Below, piece by piece: positions 6,176-14,770 of a stretch of 22,659 bases of DNA (its first letter is position 1; the number at the start of each line of letters is the position of its first letter). Under the pieces are notes generated by a model. The model saw only the letters and a program-made list of their open reading frames with translations, searched no databases and was not told the DNA's origin. The position numbers were made by a program, and so were the translations under genes. Source of the DNA: GCA-2718595 sp963935005 (GTDB lineage: Bacteria; Gemmatimonadota; Gemmatimonadetes; Longimicrobiales; Gaopeijiaceae); contig CAWWAX010000018.1 of the NCBI GenBank assembly GCA_963935005.1, positions 1 to 22,659 on the forward strand, in the 5' to 3' direction.

Positions 6176-8380
6176 ATGCACACCCTGAATCGGTATCTAA
6201 TGAAAAACTTTGCCATAATACTCGTCATCATTGTCAGTGCCTGCACAGCTTCAAATTCGGAATTGGCCCACTGGGAAACTATGGCCGAAGATATCACCAT
6301 AACCCGAGATGATTGGGGGATCGCACACGTACATGGTCCTACTGATGCCCACGCCGTTTTCGGGATGATCTATGCACAGGCAGAAGACGATTTCAATCGT
6401 ATCGAAGTGAATTTTTTAAACTCACAGGGACGCTTGGCTGAAGCCGAGGGCGAAGAAGAAATATGGCGCGACCTCAGAATGAGACTATTTATAGATCCAG
6501 TGGAAATGCAGTCACTCTATGCCGAGAGTCCAGAATGGCTGGTGAGTCTCATGGATGCTTGGGCTGACGGCCTAAACTACTATCTGTATACCCACCCCGA
6601 AGTGACTCCTAGGGTGCTAACCCGATTCGAACCTTGGATGGCACTTACCTTCAGTGAGGGAAGCATCGGCGGTGATATCGAACGGGTCAATCTCTCACAA
6701 CTCCAGGCGTTCTATGACAATGATTCCTCTGGAGATATGAGCATGGCCTCGCTCCAACTAGAGCCCGTTCTAGTCGATTGGGAAGAGCCCCGGGGATCTA
6801 ACGGCATCGCCATTGCTCCTTCGAATACCGTAGATGGAAATGCACTATTTTTGATCAACCCACACACCTCGTTTTTCTTTAGGTCGGAGCTGCACATGTC
6901 CAGCGACGAAGGCCTCAATGCTTACGGTGCATCCACTTGGGGACAGTTTTTCATATACCAAGGGTTCAATGAAAACACTGGCTGGATGCATACTTCCAGT
7001 GGTGTCGATAACATCGACGAATTTTTGGAGACGGTGACAGAGCGTGACGGTGAATTTTTCTACTCCATCGATGGAGATGAGCATCCCTTAAGTAAGAAAA
7101 CAGTAACCGTAGCATATAAATCAGCTAACGGGATGAACGAAAGGGATTTCACCGTTTTCAGATCCCATCACGGACCGATTGTGAGAGCGCAGGGGTCCAA
7201 ATGGGTAGCCACCTCCCTGATGGAAGAACCCTTGTCCGCCCTGATCCAATCTTACGGACGAACAAAAGCACAAGGCATGGACGACTACCGTGAGAACATG
7301 GAAATGCACACGAATTCATCGAACAATACTGTGTACGCCGACTCCGATGGTAACATTGCATACTGGCATTCAAATTTTGTTCCCAAGAGGAATGCTGACT
7401 TGAATTGGTTGCAACCCGTAGACGGTAGTATATCAGCGAACGATTGGGGCGAACCACATTCGATAGAAGAGACTCCCAATGTCTTCAACCCTTCGGTCGG
7501 CTGGATCCAAAACACAAACAACTGGCCCTATAGCTCCGCAGGACCAGACAGCCCCAAGCAATCTGACTTCGCCCCTTATTTCCAAAGAAGTGGAGAAAAC
7601 GCGAGAGGAATTCACGCCATCCGCCTTCTAGAAAACAAAAAGGATTTCACCCTCGAAAGCTTGGTGGAAGCAGCATTCTCAAGCCAAATCCCTGGATTTG
7701 AAGCCGTGCTTCCGGCACTAATAAAGTCCTGGGACAACGCACCAACATCACACTCACTCAAGGCCGCGCTTGCAGCTCAAGTAGCCGTCCTTCGTGCCTG
7801 GGATTACCGCTGGGCTTACGAATCCGTTGGTACTTCTCTAGCGACCTACTGGGCGGAAGAGTTGACGGAGCAAATAGCTGAGCAAGCTCGCGATGCCGGC
7901 ATGTCCACTAACGAATATATCGCTTCTAGAGCTTCAACTGACGAACACCTGGACGCCCTAGAAGCCGCTTCGAATCGACTAGAGCAAGACTTCGGCAGTT
8001 GGGAAACTCCCTGGGGAGAGATCAACCGCTTTCAGCGAATCAATGGAGACATCGTGCAGCCGTTCAGCGACAGCGAGCCTAGCATCGGGGTCGGATTTCA
8101 TTCTGGCAGATGGGGGTCACTCGCTTCGTTCGGTGCTAGGAGATACCCGGGAACCGTCCGTCGTTACGGAACGAGTGGAAACAGCTTTGTAGCTGCAGTC
8201 GAGTTCGGAGAGAAAGTTCGTGCGGTAGCGGTTACCGCTGGAGGCGAAAGCGGTGACCCCGATTCTCCTCATTTCGATGACCAAGCACAACTTTACGCAG
8301 ACGGAAACTTAAGGCCAGTCTATTACTATCCAGAGGACCTGGAGGGCCACATTGAAAGAGTCTACCAACCAGGAAGGTGA
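6176..8380 (+). CDS. Penicillin acylase family protein (N-terminal-nucleophile amidohydrolase), lipoprotein
   Basis: 734 aa from the ATG at 6176; the ATG at 6200 (M9) would give a more typical signal, MKNFAIILVIIVSAC. The lipobox V-S-A-C makes Cys23 the lipidated residue, so the enzyme is an envelope-anchored lipoprotein. The alpha-chain region starts TITRDDWGIAHVHG and contains GMIYAQAEDDFNRIE. The autocatalytic site is P-R-G-S-N-G with the nucleophile Ser208 becoming the N-terminus of the beta chain after self-cleavage. LFLINPHTSF and GWMHTSSGVDNIDEF follow as expected. The family hydrolyses amide bonds of N-acyl compounds (beta-lactam side chains, N-acyl-homoserine lactones, N-acyl peptides); the true substrate cannot be read from sequence. 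It is near the usual family length. It is convergent with the gene ending at 8410. No strong SD is present. Confidence 0.9.
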   Translation: MHTLNRYLMKNFAIILVIIVSACTASNSELAHWETMAEDITITRDDWGIAHVHGPTDAHAVFGMIYAQAEDDFNRIEVNFLNSQGRLAEAEGEEEIWRDLRMRLFIDPVEMQSLYAESPEWLVSLMDAWADGLNYYLYTHPEVTPRVLTRFEPWMALTFSEGSIGGDIERVNLSQLQAFYDNDSSGDMSMASLQLEPVLVDWEEPRGSNGIAIAPSNTVDGNALFLINPHTSFFFRSELHMSSDEGLNAYGASTWGQFFIYQGFNENTGWMHTSSGVDNIDEFLETVTERDGEFFYSIDGDEHPLSKKTVTVAYKSANGMNERDFTVFRSHHGPIVRAQGSKWVATSLMEEPLSALIQSYGRTKAQGMDDYRENMEMHTNSSNNTVYADSDGNIAYWHSNFVPKRNADLNWLQPVDGSISANDWGEPHSIEETPNVFNPSVGWIQNTNNWPYSSAGPDSPKQSDFAPYFQRSGENARGIHAIRLLENKKDFTLESLVEAAFSSQIPGFEAVLPALIKSWDNAPTSHSLKAALAAQVAVLRAWDYRWAYESVGTSLATYWAEELTEQIAEQARDAGMSTNEYIASRASTDEHLDALEAASNRLEQDFGSWETPWGEINRFQRINGDIVQPFSDSEPSIGVGFHSGRWGSLASFGARRYPGTVRRYGTSGNSFVAAVEFGEKVRAVAVTAGGESGDPDSPHFDDQAQLYADGNLRPVYYYPEDLEGHIERVYQPGR

Positions 8381-8409
8381 CGCAGTACTGGTCTGGGCTT
8401 CAGGTTTTT

Positions 8410-9222
8410 TCAGGTGGGTTGACCATTACTCTCTGAGAGCACTCTAAACACCTCAACCGCTTCTTCTACGAATGGACGGAAATGTTCTTCTCTCGGCTGA
8501 AGAGCCTTGTCAGCCCGATAAAAGATCAACTGATCGCCCGCACCATCTACCCAAATTTCATCTTTGTCTGCGAAACAGGCTAAAACTTCGTCTGTAAACA
8601 GCTTGCGAATTTGTGGTTCGCCATACTCTGGACCATTCAACAAATATTGTTTTGAGAACTCGACTGCCGTGCTGTCCGACTCGAAGTCTATATCGTTCAA
8701 TAGGTGTAATGTGCTGCCCAGCTTATGTCGAAACCGCTCCGGACGCGCAGCAAACTCCGGAAAATTCAGACGTTTGTCCTGGAAAAGCATCACGGTCTGG
8801 ACTGACAACTTCAGATACAACGGAATAAACCAAGGAGAAGCTATCACTTGATATTCAAAGATTGTGACTTTGACTTCATCGCTTAATCCAAGAGACTTAG
8901 AGTGGCAATGCAATAGATGCCTGAAGGTGTTCAATGGCCAATTGATTGCTTTCCCATCTTTGATGTGGGAAAACAACCGAAGCTTTGACATCCTCATCCC
9001 CATATCCCGATGAGGATCATTTTGATCAAGAATACGCAATGGATTCCAGCGTCCCCGGAATGAACGCCGATACCGATTCCAGTTTTGCTCTAAAGTTGGC
9101 AGGACAGTCATGTCCATCCTTTCGGCTAGTCTTTCTCGAGCTTTTTTGCCTCTTGCCAGCATCTCACTGACAAAAAGAACAGCGCCAACAGCCATGATGG
9201 GAAGTAGTATATCTACACTCAT
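8410..9222 (-). CDS. Membrane-anchored protein of unknown function, DUF3137-like
   Basis: 270 aa. Residues about 4-20 (DILLPIMAVGAVLFVSE) form one N-terminal membrane segment, followed by a basic stretch (RGKKARERLAER), so the rest is probably cytoplasmic. The C-terminal half has VMLFQDKRLNFPEFAARPE, DIDFESDSTAVEFSKQYLL, then RKLFTDEVLACFADKD and WVDGAGDQLIFYRADK, ending in a helix. This order (dFs..F...Y.l.g.d...r.lF...vl..f.....w.v.g.g..l..yr) resembles DUF3137-type membrane-tethered proteins, whose function is unknown; the assignment is by pattern only. The ATG is preceded by TTGGAGCACTGAAGA. It is the last gene of the 14208-8410 run, 20 bp after the NHL lipoprotein, and is convergent with the acylase 29 bp away. 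Confidence 0.6.
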   Translation of the reverse strand: MSVDILLPIMAVGAVLFVSEMLARGKKARERLAERMDMTVLPTLEQNWNRYRRSFRGRWNPLRILDQNDPHRDMGMRMSKLRLFSHIKDGKAINWPLNTFRHLLHCHSKSLGLSDEVKVTIFEYQVIASPWFIPLYLKLSVQTVMLFQDKRLNFPEFAARPERFRHKLGSTLHLLNDIDFESDSTAVEFSKQYLLNGPEYGEPQIRKLFTDEVLACFADKDEIWVDGAGDQLIFYRADKALQPREEHFRPFVEEAVEVFRVLSESNGQPT

Positions 9223-9242
9223 TCTTCAGTGCTCCAAGAGGA

Positions 9243-10448
9243 TCAAGGCCCTAGTGGCTGACCAATCAACCTGGAGGGATCTGCGCCTGGTTTTGGAATG
9301 TATTTATCAATCCAAGGTCCACCGAACTGGGCCACGTAGAGATTTCCTTCCGAGTCCACACTCATCTGATGTGGAAGCGAAAAGCCTCCGCAGGCTCCCG
9401 AATGGTCGGGATCGAGGCCTGCCTCTGCGACCGCTATATCGTCGGAACAAGTGAATCCAGGACGGCCGAGCGATGATGCCTCACCATAGGTCCCAAAATA
9501 ATCCAGCAACTGACCGTTCATATCGTACTTGAGAATACGGTTTAACGTCGCATCTAAAATCCAAACGAAGTCATTCACATCAATCATAATGGCAACAGGA
9601 TCCCAGATGTCTGGCCACTCATCGAGGAGTGTTCCGTCCTCAGTGAAAATCTGAATCCGATGATTCCTTCGGTCCGACACATAAATCCGATTCTCTTTAT
9701 CCACTGCGATCCCATGAACTAAATCGAACTCCCCCGGTCCGCTTCCTACTGAACCGAACTCAGATAGAAATTCGCCCGCCGAATTGTACCGAACAACACG
9801 ACCATTCTGGTAGCCATCACCCAATAGGAAATCACCGTTAGGAAGGAAAGCCAGCACAGCATTCTGGCCAAAATCTAAGGGTCCTGGATTTGGATTTTCA
9901 CGTGGATTCGGTCCGCCTTCACCAAAAATAGGGTTGGGATCCTCCATGCGTAAAAGGAGCTCGCTCCCGTCATTGCTAAACTTAAGGATTGCTTCGTGTA
10001 CACCGTTCCCACCTCGCTCATCCACCCAAACGGCACGTTCAGGATCGTACGGATTGATATAGATCTGATGAGGACGATTGAAAATTGAATCCCACTGCGA
10101 CCAATTCTCGGTGATATTACCCTCGCGGTCTACCGCTACAAGAAAGTTCTTCTGGAGCTCGTTGCCTTCTCCACGTTGAGCCTGCCTGCGTTGGTCCCCC
10201 CACATCACTACCAAGACCCTATCAGGAGTGTCCGGCCAAACACCCGCGGCCGACCCCCAAGTCCAATCCTCATCGTGATCAGGTGCTGGCTTCCACCAAC
10301 CTGATATCACATCATAAGGACCGTTCCGATCGTCACCACCCTTGGCTACTCCAAATCGACTGTCAGGGACCTCGCTTTCTCGCACACATGCGGACGCTAC
10401 CACAGTCGCAATCAGCATGAGACCTAGACCGATACGTTTCAGCTCCAT
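9243..10448 (-). CDS. NHL-repeat beta-propeller lipoprotein
   Basis: The ATG at 10448 is preferred over the in-frame GTG two codons upstream (10454) because GGAG then lies 7 nt upstream instead of 1; this gives 401 aa. The signal ends VVASAC, with Cys21 as the likely lipidated residue. The body is a six-bladed propeller of NHL type: DPERAVWVDERGGNGVHEAILKF, GDFLLGDGYQNGRVVRYNSAGE, GIAVDKENRIYVSDRRNHRIQIFTEDG, DVNDFVWILDATLNRILKYDMNGQ and QMSVDSEGNLYVAQFGG. Similar propellers include the peptidyl-alpha-hydroxyglycine lyase group and ligand-binding NHL proteins; the residues seen do not decide between catalytic and binding roles. It sits in the envelope, 47 bp downstream of the S9 peptidase in the same run. 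Confidence 0.8.
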   Translation of the reverse strand: MELKRIGLGLMLIATVVASACVRESEVPDSRFGVAKGGDDRNGPYDVISGWWKPAPDHDEDWTWGSAAGVWPDTPDRVLVVMWGDQRRQAQRGEGNELQKNFLVAVDREGNITENWSQWDSIFNRPHQIYINPYDPERAVWVDERGGNGVHEAILKFSNDGSELLLRMEDPNPIFGEGGPNPRENPNPGPLDFGQNAVLAFLPNGDFLLGDGYQNGRVVRYNSAGEFLSEFGSVGSGPGEFDLVHGIAVDKENRIYVSDRRNHRIQIFTEDGTLLDEWPDIWDPVAIMIDVNDFVWILDATLNRILKYDMNGQLLDYFGTYGEASSLGRPGFTCSDDIAVAEAGLDPDHSGACGGFSLPHQMSVDSEGNLYVAQFGGPWIDKYIPKPGADPSRLIGQPLGP

Positions 10449-10501
10449 GTTCACTCTCCGTATAAATATTCGTTAGTCCTCTTTCCGTCTCTCACTTTCT
10501 C

Positions 10502-12559
10502 TCAGCTAATCGGTCTCCCATCCTTATATCGATCAAACCAGGCTACCGTGTTGATGACTTTAGCAATCAACTGGCTCGGGCGATTCGAAATATTGTGAAA
10601 AGCCCCAGGGATCTTTACGAGCGCAGTATCAATGCGCCTTAACTTTAAAGCATGGTACAGTTGTTTTGCCTCTGAAAGAGGTGTGCGCAGATCTGCTGTT
10701 CCCACCATAACCATAGTGGGAGTCTCAATATCCCCAACCACCGAAAGCGGCGAGAAATCCCAATACACCTCTTCGTTCTCCCAAGGAGTCCCTGGATACC
10801 TACGATACATATATCCATTGTAGTTATCCGCTACTAGAGTCTTGCTGATCCAGTTGACCACAGGCTTAGTCGCCACAGCAGCACGAAAACGGTCTGTATG
10901 TCCAACAATCCAAGCGGTCATGATTCCACCTGCACTGCCTCCCGTCACATACAGTTGCTGTTCATCGATATAGCCTTCTTCGATAACTGCATCGACCGCA
11001 GAAATGAGATCGTCGTAGTCGTTGCCAGGATAGTTGTGATAGAGAAGATCACCGAATTCTTCTCCGTAACCGGTACTACCCCGAGGATTCGAGTATAAGA
11101 CCACGAAACCAGCCGCTGCATATAACTGGAACTCAGCCGCAAAACGGTCACCATAGTTAGACACTGGACCCCCATGAATCTCTAAAAGCAAAGGATACTC
11201 ACGATTCGGATCGAAATTCGGAGGATGCAATATCCAAGACTGTATCGGACGACCGTCATGGGAGGACTCCGTCCAGAACATCTTAGCTTGAGCCAATTGT
11301 GCGCGATCCTTTAAGTCCCCGTTCAGATCTGTAATCGTCACCTGTTGGCCGTCAGGTGTCATCAGTGCTACTTCACTCGGATCGTCGGAACGGGTATACG
11401 TAAACGCTACCGTACCATCATTCGCAACTGAGTAATTCCCCCCTCCATAGGCCCTGGATGCAGAAGTTCCACCCAAATGTTCAGCCACAACACGCCAATC
11501 TCCTGTAAGGGTTGTAAACCCTACCTTTGTGACTCCTTCATCATCATAGCTGAAGTACACTCCACTGCCGTCAGTGGCCCAGGATACACCAGTGACGGAA
11601 CGATCCAATCCCTCGAGCAGGCTACGCTTATCTGAACCATCAGCGCGCATCAAGTGAAGATCACTGGTTTGGTATGTGCGCACCCTATCCTCAAAACCAG
11701 TGTATGCAATGCTGGCCCCATCTGGTGACATCACCTGCCCACCGTCTGGACCTTCACGACTGGTCAGGGCCTGGGTGACTCCGTCTTCAAGAGATACCCG
11801 AAAGATGTCGTTCTGACTCAACTCCCATTCCCATCCTGGTCGCCTGTTGGCACTGAACAGGATCGCCCGACCATCAGTGTCCCACACCGGCGTTCCGTGT
11901 TGGAAATCCCCTTCGGTAATCTGCCGAGGCGAACCGCCATCAGCTGGAATGACAAAAATATGTCGGAAACCTGGTTCGATGACACCGCTACCATCGGCTT
12001 CATGTCGCACTCTAGTCTCTACGATTGGCGGATCAGCCCATTCAGCTCCCGCTGGCCTGGCTGGCATAGCCGCTAGCACAGGTCGTGCTTCGGGAACGAG
12101 CATAGTAAACGCGATACGGCCACCGTCTGGTGACCATGCTATGTTCCCAGGCGAGCGCTCCAGTTGAGTTAGACGAGCGATCTGTCCAGTCTCAACCCAA
12201 TAAACGTAGATCTCACTACCCTCGGCACTTCCAGACACAAATGCTATACGGGTACCATCCGGTGACCATCGCGGTGAAGATTCTGCCTGGTCGGCGCTCG
12301 TAAGTTTTCTATGCTGAGACCCATCCGCATTTACCAGCCACAGCCGTCCTTCTCGCCGGTCCCTCATGATGCTCATCGAGTATCTTACATAGGCCACGGT
12401 TTCAGCATCCGGAGAGATCTGTACGTCTGATGCGTACTCAATATCAAACACGTCTTCATTGGCAAATGGAGGTTGCTGGGCTGAGCTTGCCGTAGCCCCA
12501 AAAATCAGAACCGACAGAAAAAAGGCGCAGAACGCCCCGAACCTTATTGTCTTTTTCAC
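10502..12559 (-). CDS. S9 family prolyl-oligopeptidase-type peptidase, exported
   Basis: 685 aa. It starts at a GTG preceded by GAGGGGAATTTCT. Residues 1-27 are a signal peptide (ending ATASSAQ), so it acts in the periplasm. Residues about 35-400 form a PD40/WD40-like propeller with TolB-type motifs (SPRWSPDGTRIAFVSG, NIAWSPDGGRIAFTM). The alpha/beta-hydrolase domain has the oxyanion stretch YPLLLEIHGGPVSNYG and VLYSNPRGSTGYGEEFG. The Ser nucleophile is in G-G-S-A-G-G (Ser542), with the Asp in VGTADLRTP (Asp623) and the His in IPGAFHN (His655). All three catalytic residues are present, so it should be active as a dipeptidyl- or acylaminoacyl-peptidase. It is second in the 14208-8410 run after an S41 peptidase, suggesting stepwise peptide breakdown in the envelope. 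Confidence 0.92.
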   Translation of the reverse strand: MKKTIRFGAFCAFFLSVLIFGATASSAQQPPFANEDVFDIEYASDVQISPDAETVAYVRYSMSIMRDRREGRLWLVNADGSQHRKLTSADQAESSPRWSPDGTRIAFVSGSAEGSEIYVYWVETGQIARLTQLERSPGNIAWSPDGGRIAFTMLVPEARPVLAAMPARPAGAEWADPPIVETRVRHEADGSGVIEPGFRHIFVIPADGGSPRQITEGDFQHGTPVWDTDGRAILFSANRRPGWEWELSQNDIFRVSLEDGVTQALTSREGPDGGQVMSPDGASIAYTGFEDRVRTYQTSDLHLMRADGSDKRSLLEGLDRSVTGVSWATDGSGVYFSYDDEGVTKVGFTTLTGDWRVVAEHLGGTSASRAYGGGNYSVANDGTVAFTYTRSDDPSEVALMTPDGQQVTITDLNGDLKDRAQLAQAKMFWTESSHDGRPIQSWILHPPNFDPNREYPLLLEIHGGPVSNYGDRFAAEFQLYAAAGFVVLYSNPRGSTGYGEEFGDLLYHNYPGNDYDDLISAVDAVIEEGYIDEQQLYVTGGSAGGIMTAWIVGHTDRFRAAVATKPVVNWISKTLVADNYNGYMYRRYPGTPWENEEVYWDFSPLSVVGDIETPTMVMVGTADLRTPLSEAKQLYHALKLRRIDTALVKIPGAFHNISNRPSQLIAKVINTVAWFDRYKDGRPIS

Positions 12560-12627
12560 AGAAATTCCCCTCTCGTCTTAAGTGGTTTGTGGAAAAATGT
12601 GTAGAACGCAACATATCAGAGTCAAAC

Positions 12628-14208
12628 TCACCGTCCTGTCTCCATCTTTTCAGAAGACTCCCTAATCAGCTCGATGGCACGACTCAACATCCGATCGCTT
12701 TGGTTAACAAAAAACCCAGGTTCTGGCTCCATTTTGATATCAGGCATAATCCCAACCCCATCATAGAGACGACTGTTACTCGCCTGGAACGAGGCCATCG
12801 ATGCCAACCTCACGGCTAGATCAGAACCAGGAAGAATATGTTCGTTTTGCCGAGCAGAGCCCCCGGAGCTTGCTGTACCCAGCAACGTGACACCCTGCCT
12901 GCCCTTTACGGCGCTCAGGAAGATGTCGGAAGCACTGAAATTAGCATTGTTCATTAGGATAACGACTGGTTTATCGAACAGGGCAGGAGCAAGATCAGGA
13001 TCTACGATGAGATAGTGCCAGTCACTGAATCCTTCATCCGGAGGCGTCCAATCTGGAGCAAAACCAGGCAACCATTTATCTAGTGCCATTCGCTGGGGAG
13101 TGCCCTCGGGGATTGCTCGCAGTGGCAGCATGAAACGATTGGCCAAGTACCCTTCTTCAGGGGCCTCACAACCAGGCCCAGGACATCCAGGTCTTAGCTT
13201 AAGGCGGCCCGCGTTTACCACCACAGGCTCCGCATCCAAATCAAGCAAATGGGGTAGCAGAGTAAGAAGTGGAAGGCGGCTCCCACCACCGTTGTCCCGT
13301 ATGTCAACGATGGCACCTCTAGTATTTCTACTCTGTTGGATCCATGTCTCAAAGCTGGAGATATAATCAGGATCGCTCTCCATCCGTCGAATTCGGAAGT
13401 AGGCGATATCTTCGGGGACTCGAGCCACCGCATCTTCTGCAAATGGATAGCGCTCCCGTGCCGCTACTGAAGCTCCAACTAATTCAACAGTTTTTTCGAC
13501 CTGAGATGACCGATCTTCATTCTCAAAAAGAACAGTTGCAATTCTGGAAACGGGTCTGCCCATCTCCATTCGCAAAAATCCAATGTTGCCCAATTGCCGG
13601 GCTCCACGATGCCACCGAAGCTGGGGAGTGCCTTCTACGATGATAGACTGAGCAGCTTCAATCCAATCCGACACCGAAACACTATCTATACTACCCACGT
13701 AGGGATGGACTGGATCGACTAACGTCCGTTGCACACCGTCGAATGCCACTATCCGACTGCCTGTGGATCGCAACTCGAAAGGGAAATAGTGCTGACCTGG
13801 AGGGTTGTCTTCGATCCGTTCGCGCTCACCGGTCACGCTGACCCCAGCAATCCGAGGCGCATGGCCATCGATAGACAATGCCAATGCCTTCTGTAGTTGC
13901 ATCGCGAAGTCTCCAACCCGTAACCGTTCTGGAAGGTGTTCTGCGACGGCCTGCAGAACCGTGACCTCGTCTAAATTATCAGCGTCGTTGTAGGCATAGT
14001 GATGAGCCATCAGAGAATCCAGAACAGCCAGGTCCATCCTTGCGTCTTCCCGACTGACGAACTCAGTCCGCCAATCACCCAGATTACCAGCAGACTCAAA
14101 GTAGCCAGTGCGCACTATCTCGGTATAGTCCTGAGAAGTATCAGTCGGAACTGGAGCCTCACAGCCAAATCCTATCAGTGCCAATCCCAGTAACACCGCC
14201 TTTTGCAT
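12628..14208 (-). CDS. S41 family (tail-specific/C-terminal processing) peptidase, probable lipoprotein
   Basis: The ATG at 14208 is chosen: GGAGG lies 4 nt upstream and a signal follows at once (MQKAVLLGLALIGFGCEAP). The frame stays open 30 codons further up to 14298, but that extension carries no signal and abuts the integrase fragment. The protein has 526 aa. The putative lipid Cys follows IGFG, an imperfect lipobox. S41 hallmarks are GAIVDIRDNGGGSRLP, PVVILMNNANFSASDIF with the likely nucleophile Ser425, then VTLLGTASSGGSARQNE and LYDGVGIMPDI near the end. The Gly-Lys-Gly lysine typical of Ctp/Prc enzymes is not seen in the GTASSGGSAR loop, so the catalytic arrangement may differ, as in tricorn-type members. 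It is the first gene of the 14208-8410 run, 68 bp before the S9 gene. Confidence 0.85.
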   Translation of the reverse strand: MQKAVLLGLALIGFGCEAPVPTDTSQDYTEIVRTGYFESAGNLGDWRTEFVSREDARMDLAVLDSLMAHHYAYNDADNLDEVTVLQAVAEHLPERLRVGDFAMQLQKALALSIDGHAPRIAGVSVTGERERIEDNPPGQHYFPFELRSTGSRIVAFDGVQRTLVDPVHPYVGSIDSVSVSDWIEAAQSIIVEGTPQLRWHRGARQLGNIGFLRMEMGRPVSRIATVLFENEDRSSQVEKTVELVGASVAARERYPFAEDAVARVPEDIAYFRIRRMESDPDYISSFETWIQQSRNTRGAIVDIRDNGGGSRLPLLTLLPHLLDLDAEPVVVNAGRLKLRPGCPGPGCEAPEEGYLANRFMLPLRAIPEGTPQRMALDKWLPGFAPDWTPPDEGFSDWHYLIVDPDLAPALFDKPVVILMNNANFSASDIFLSAVKGRQGVTLLGTASSGGSARQNEHILPGSDLAVRLASMASFQASNSRLYDGVGIMPDIKMEPEPGFFVNQSDRMLSRAIELIRESSEKMETGR

Positions 14209-14235
14209 AGAGCCTCCATTGTAGATGCGGACTTT

Positions 14236-14241
14236 AGTATA
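14236..14241 (-). promoter_or_regulatory. Possible -10 box for the S41-S9-NHL run
   Basis: On the minus strand TATACT occurs 28 bp before the S41 ATG and matches the -10 consensus at five of six bases. The sequence 17 bp further upstream (TTTTGC, 14259-14264) is a poor -35. Only the -10 is therefore convincing, and an activator would be needed if this is the operon promoter. Confidence 0.3.
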
Positions 14242-14294
14242 GGGCAGACTACTAGTGAGCAAAATACTGTGCTGATCTTTCCTTACCGACCTGG

Positions 14295-14597
14295 TCAAAA
14301 AGTCAAACGGAGTTCTTGTACTCTACTCCTGGCCTCAGAGAGACTGAGTTCTCGAGTTGAACCAATCACAATTAATTCGAGCTTAGACCTTGTATCACCT
14401 ACTGACTGATCGGCTGATGTTCTCGCGCGGGGCTTAAACACATACTCTTTTCTGCCCGTTGCATACATTCTGACTCCGAAACCACTACCACCCGCTTTCG
14501 GTGAAGCATCCCATACGATATCCTCACTCCGCCCATCCCAACGCAAAGCAATCACTCGTTTTGTGGTCAGGGAATCGTGATTGGATTTTCGTGGCAT
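14295..14597 (-). pseudogene. Orphan N-terminal arm-binding domain of a phage-type (tyrosine) integrase
   Basis: A 100-codon frame with an ATG at 14597 and a TGA at 14295. The sequence RWDGRSEDIVWDASPKAGG then SGFGVRMYATGRKEYVFK and STRELSLSEARSRVQELRL matches the Arm-DNA-binding/DUF4102 N-terminal domain of tyrosine integrases (pattern: vWD..l.GFGvRv...G.K.f...yR ... lgs...ltl.eAR..a..l). Full integrases are about 350-450 aa. Here the core-binding and catalytic domains with the R-H-R-Y residues are absent, and the frame stops just before the S41 gene. This is most simply a remnant of an integrated element whose remainder was deleted. Alternatively it is a domesticated DNA-binding protein, as the frame itself is intact and an AGGA sits about 9 nt upstream of the start. 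No tRNA or attachment repeat was found nearby. Confidence 0.7.
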
Positions 14598-14770
14598 TTC
14601 TCTAGGTCCTTTGCTCGATTTATTTCTTAGCTATAGATAAAGATAACTCGTCTTTTCTTTCAGATTAGCCCCCGGAGAGTTAACCTTTATTCTGCTCTAG
14701 TTAAACCGTTTAGGTAAGGGACTAAAACCCGACAAAGTAACCTCCACCAACAACATCAGGAAAAGATACT

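Noticed and set aside
8396..8417. TTCAGGT repeated twice around a T-run at the convergent junction
   Set aside because: It is a direct, not inverted, repeat; it cannot form a terminator hairpin and is too short to call a repeat element.
14209..14298. Thirty-codon 5' extension of the S41 peptidase
   Set aside because: GGAGG and a signal peptide begin at 14208; the extension would overlap the integrase fragment and includes the putative promoter.
14600..14770. Promoter or riboswitch upstream of the amidohydrolase
   Set aside because: TTGCTC-17-TAGATA matches consensus at only three bases in each hexamer, and no conserved leader structure was seen.
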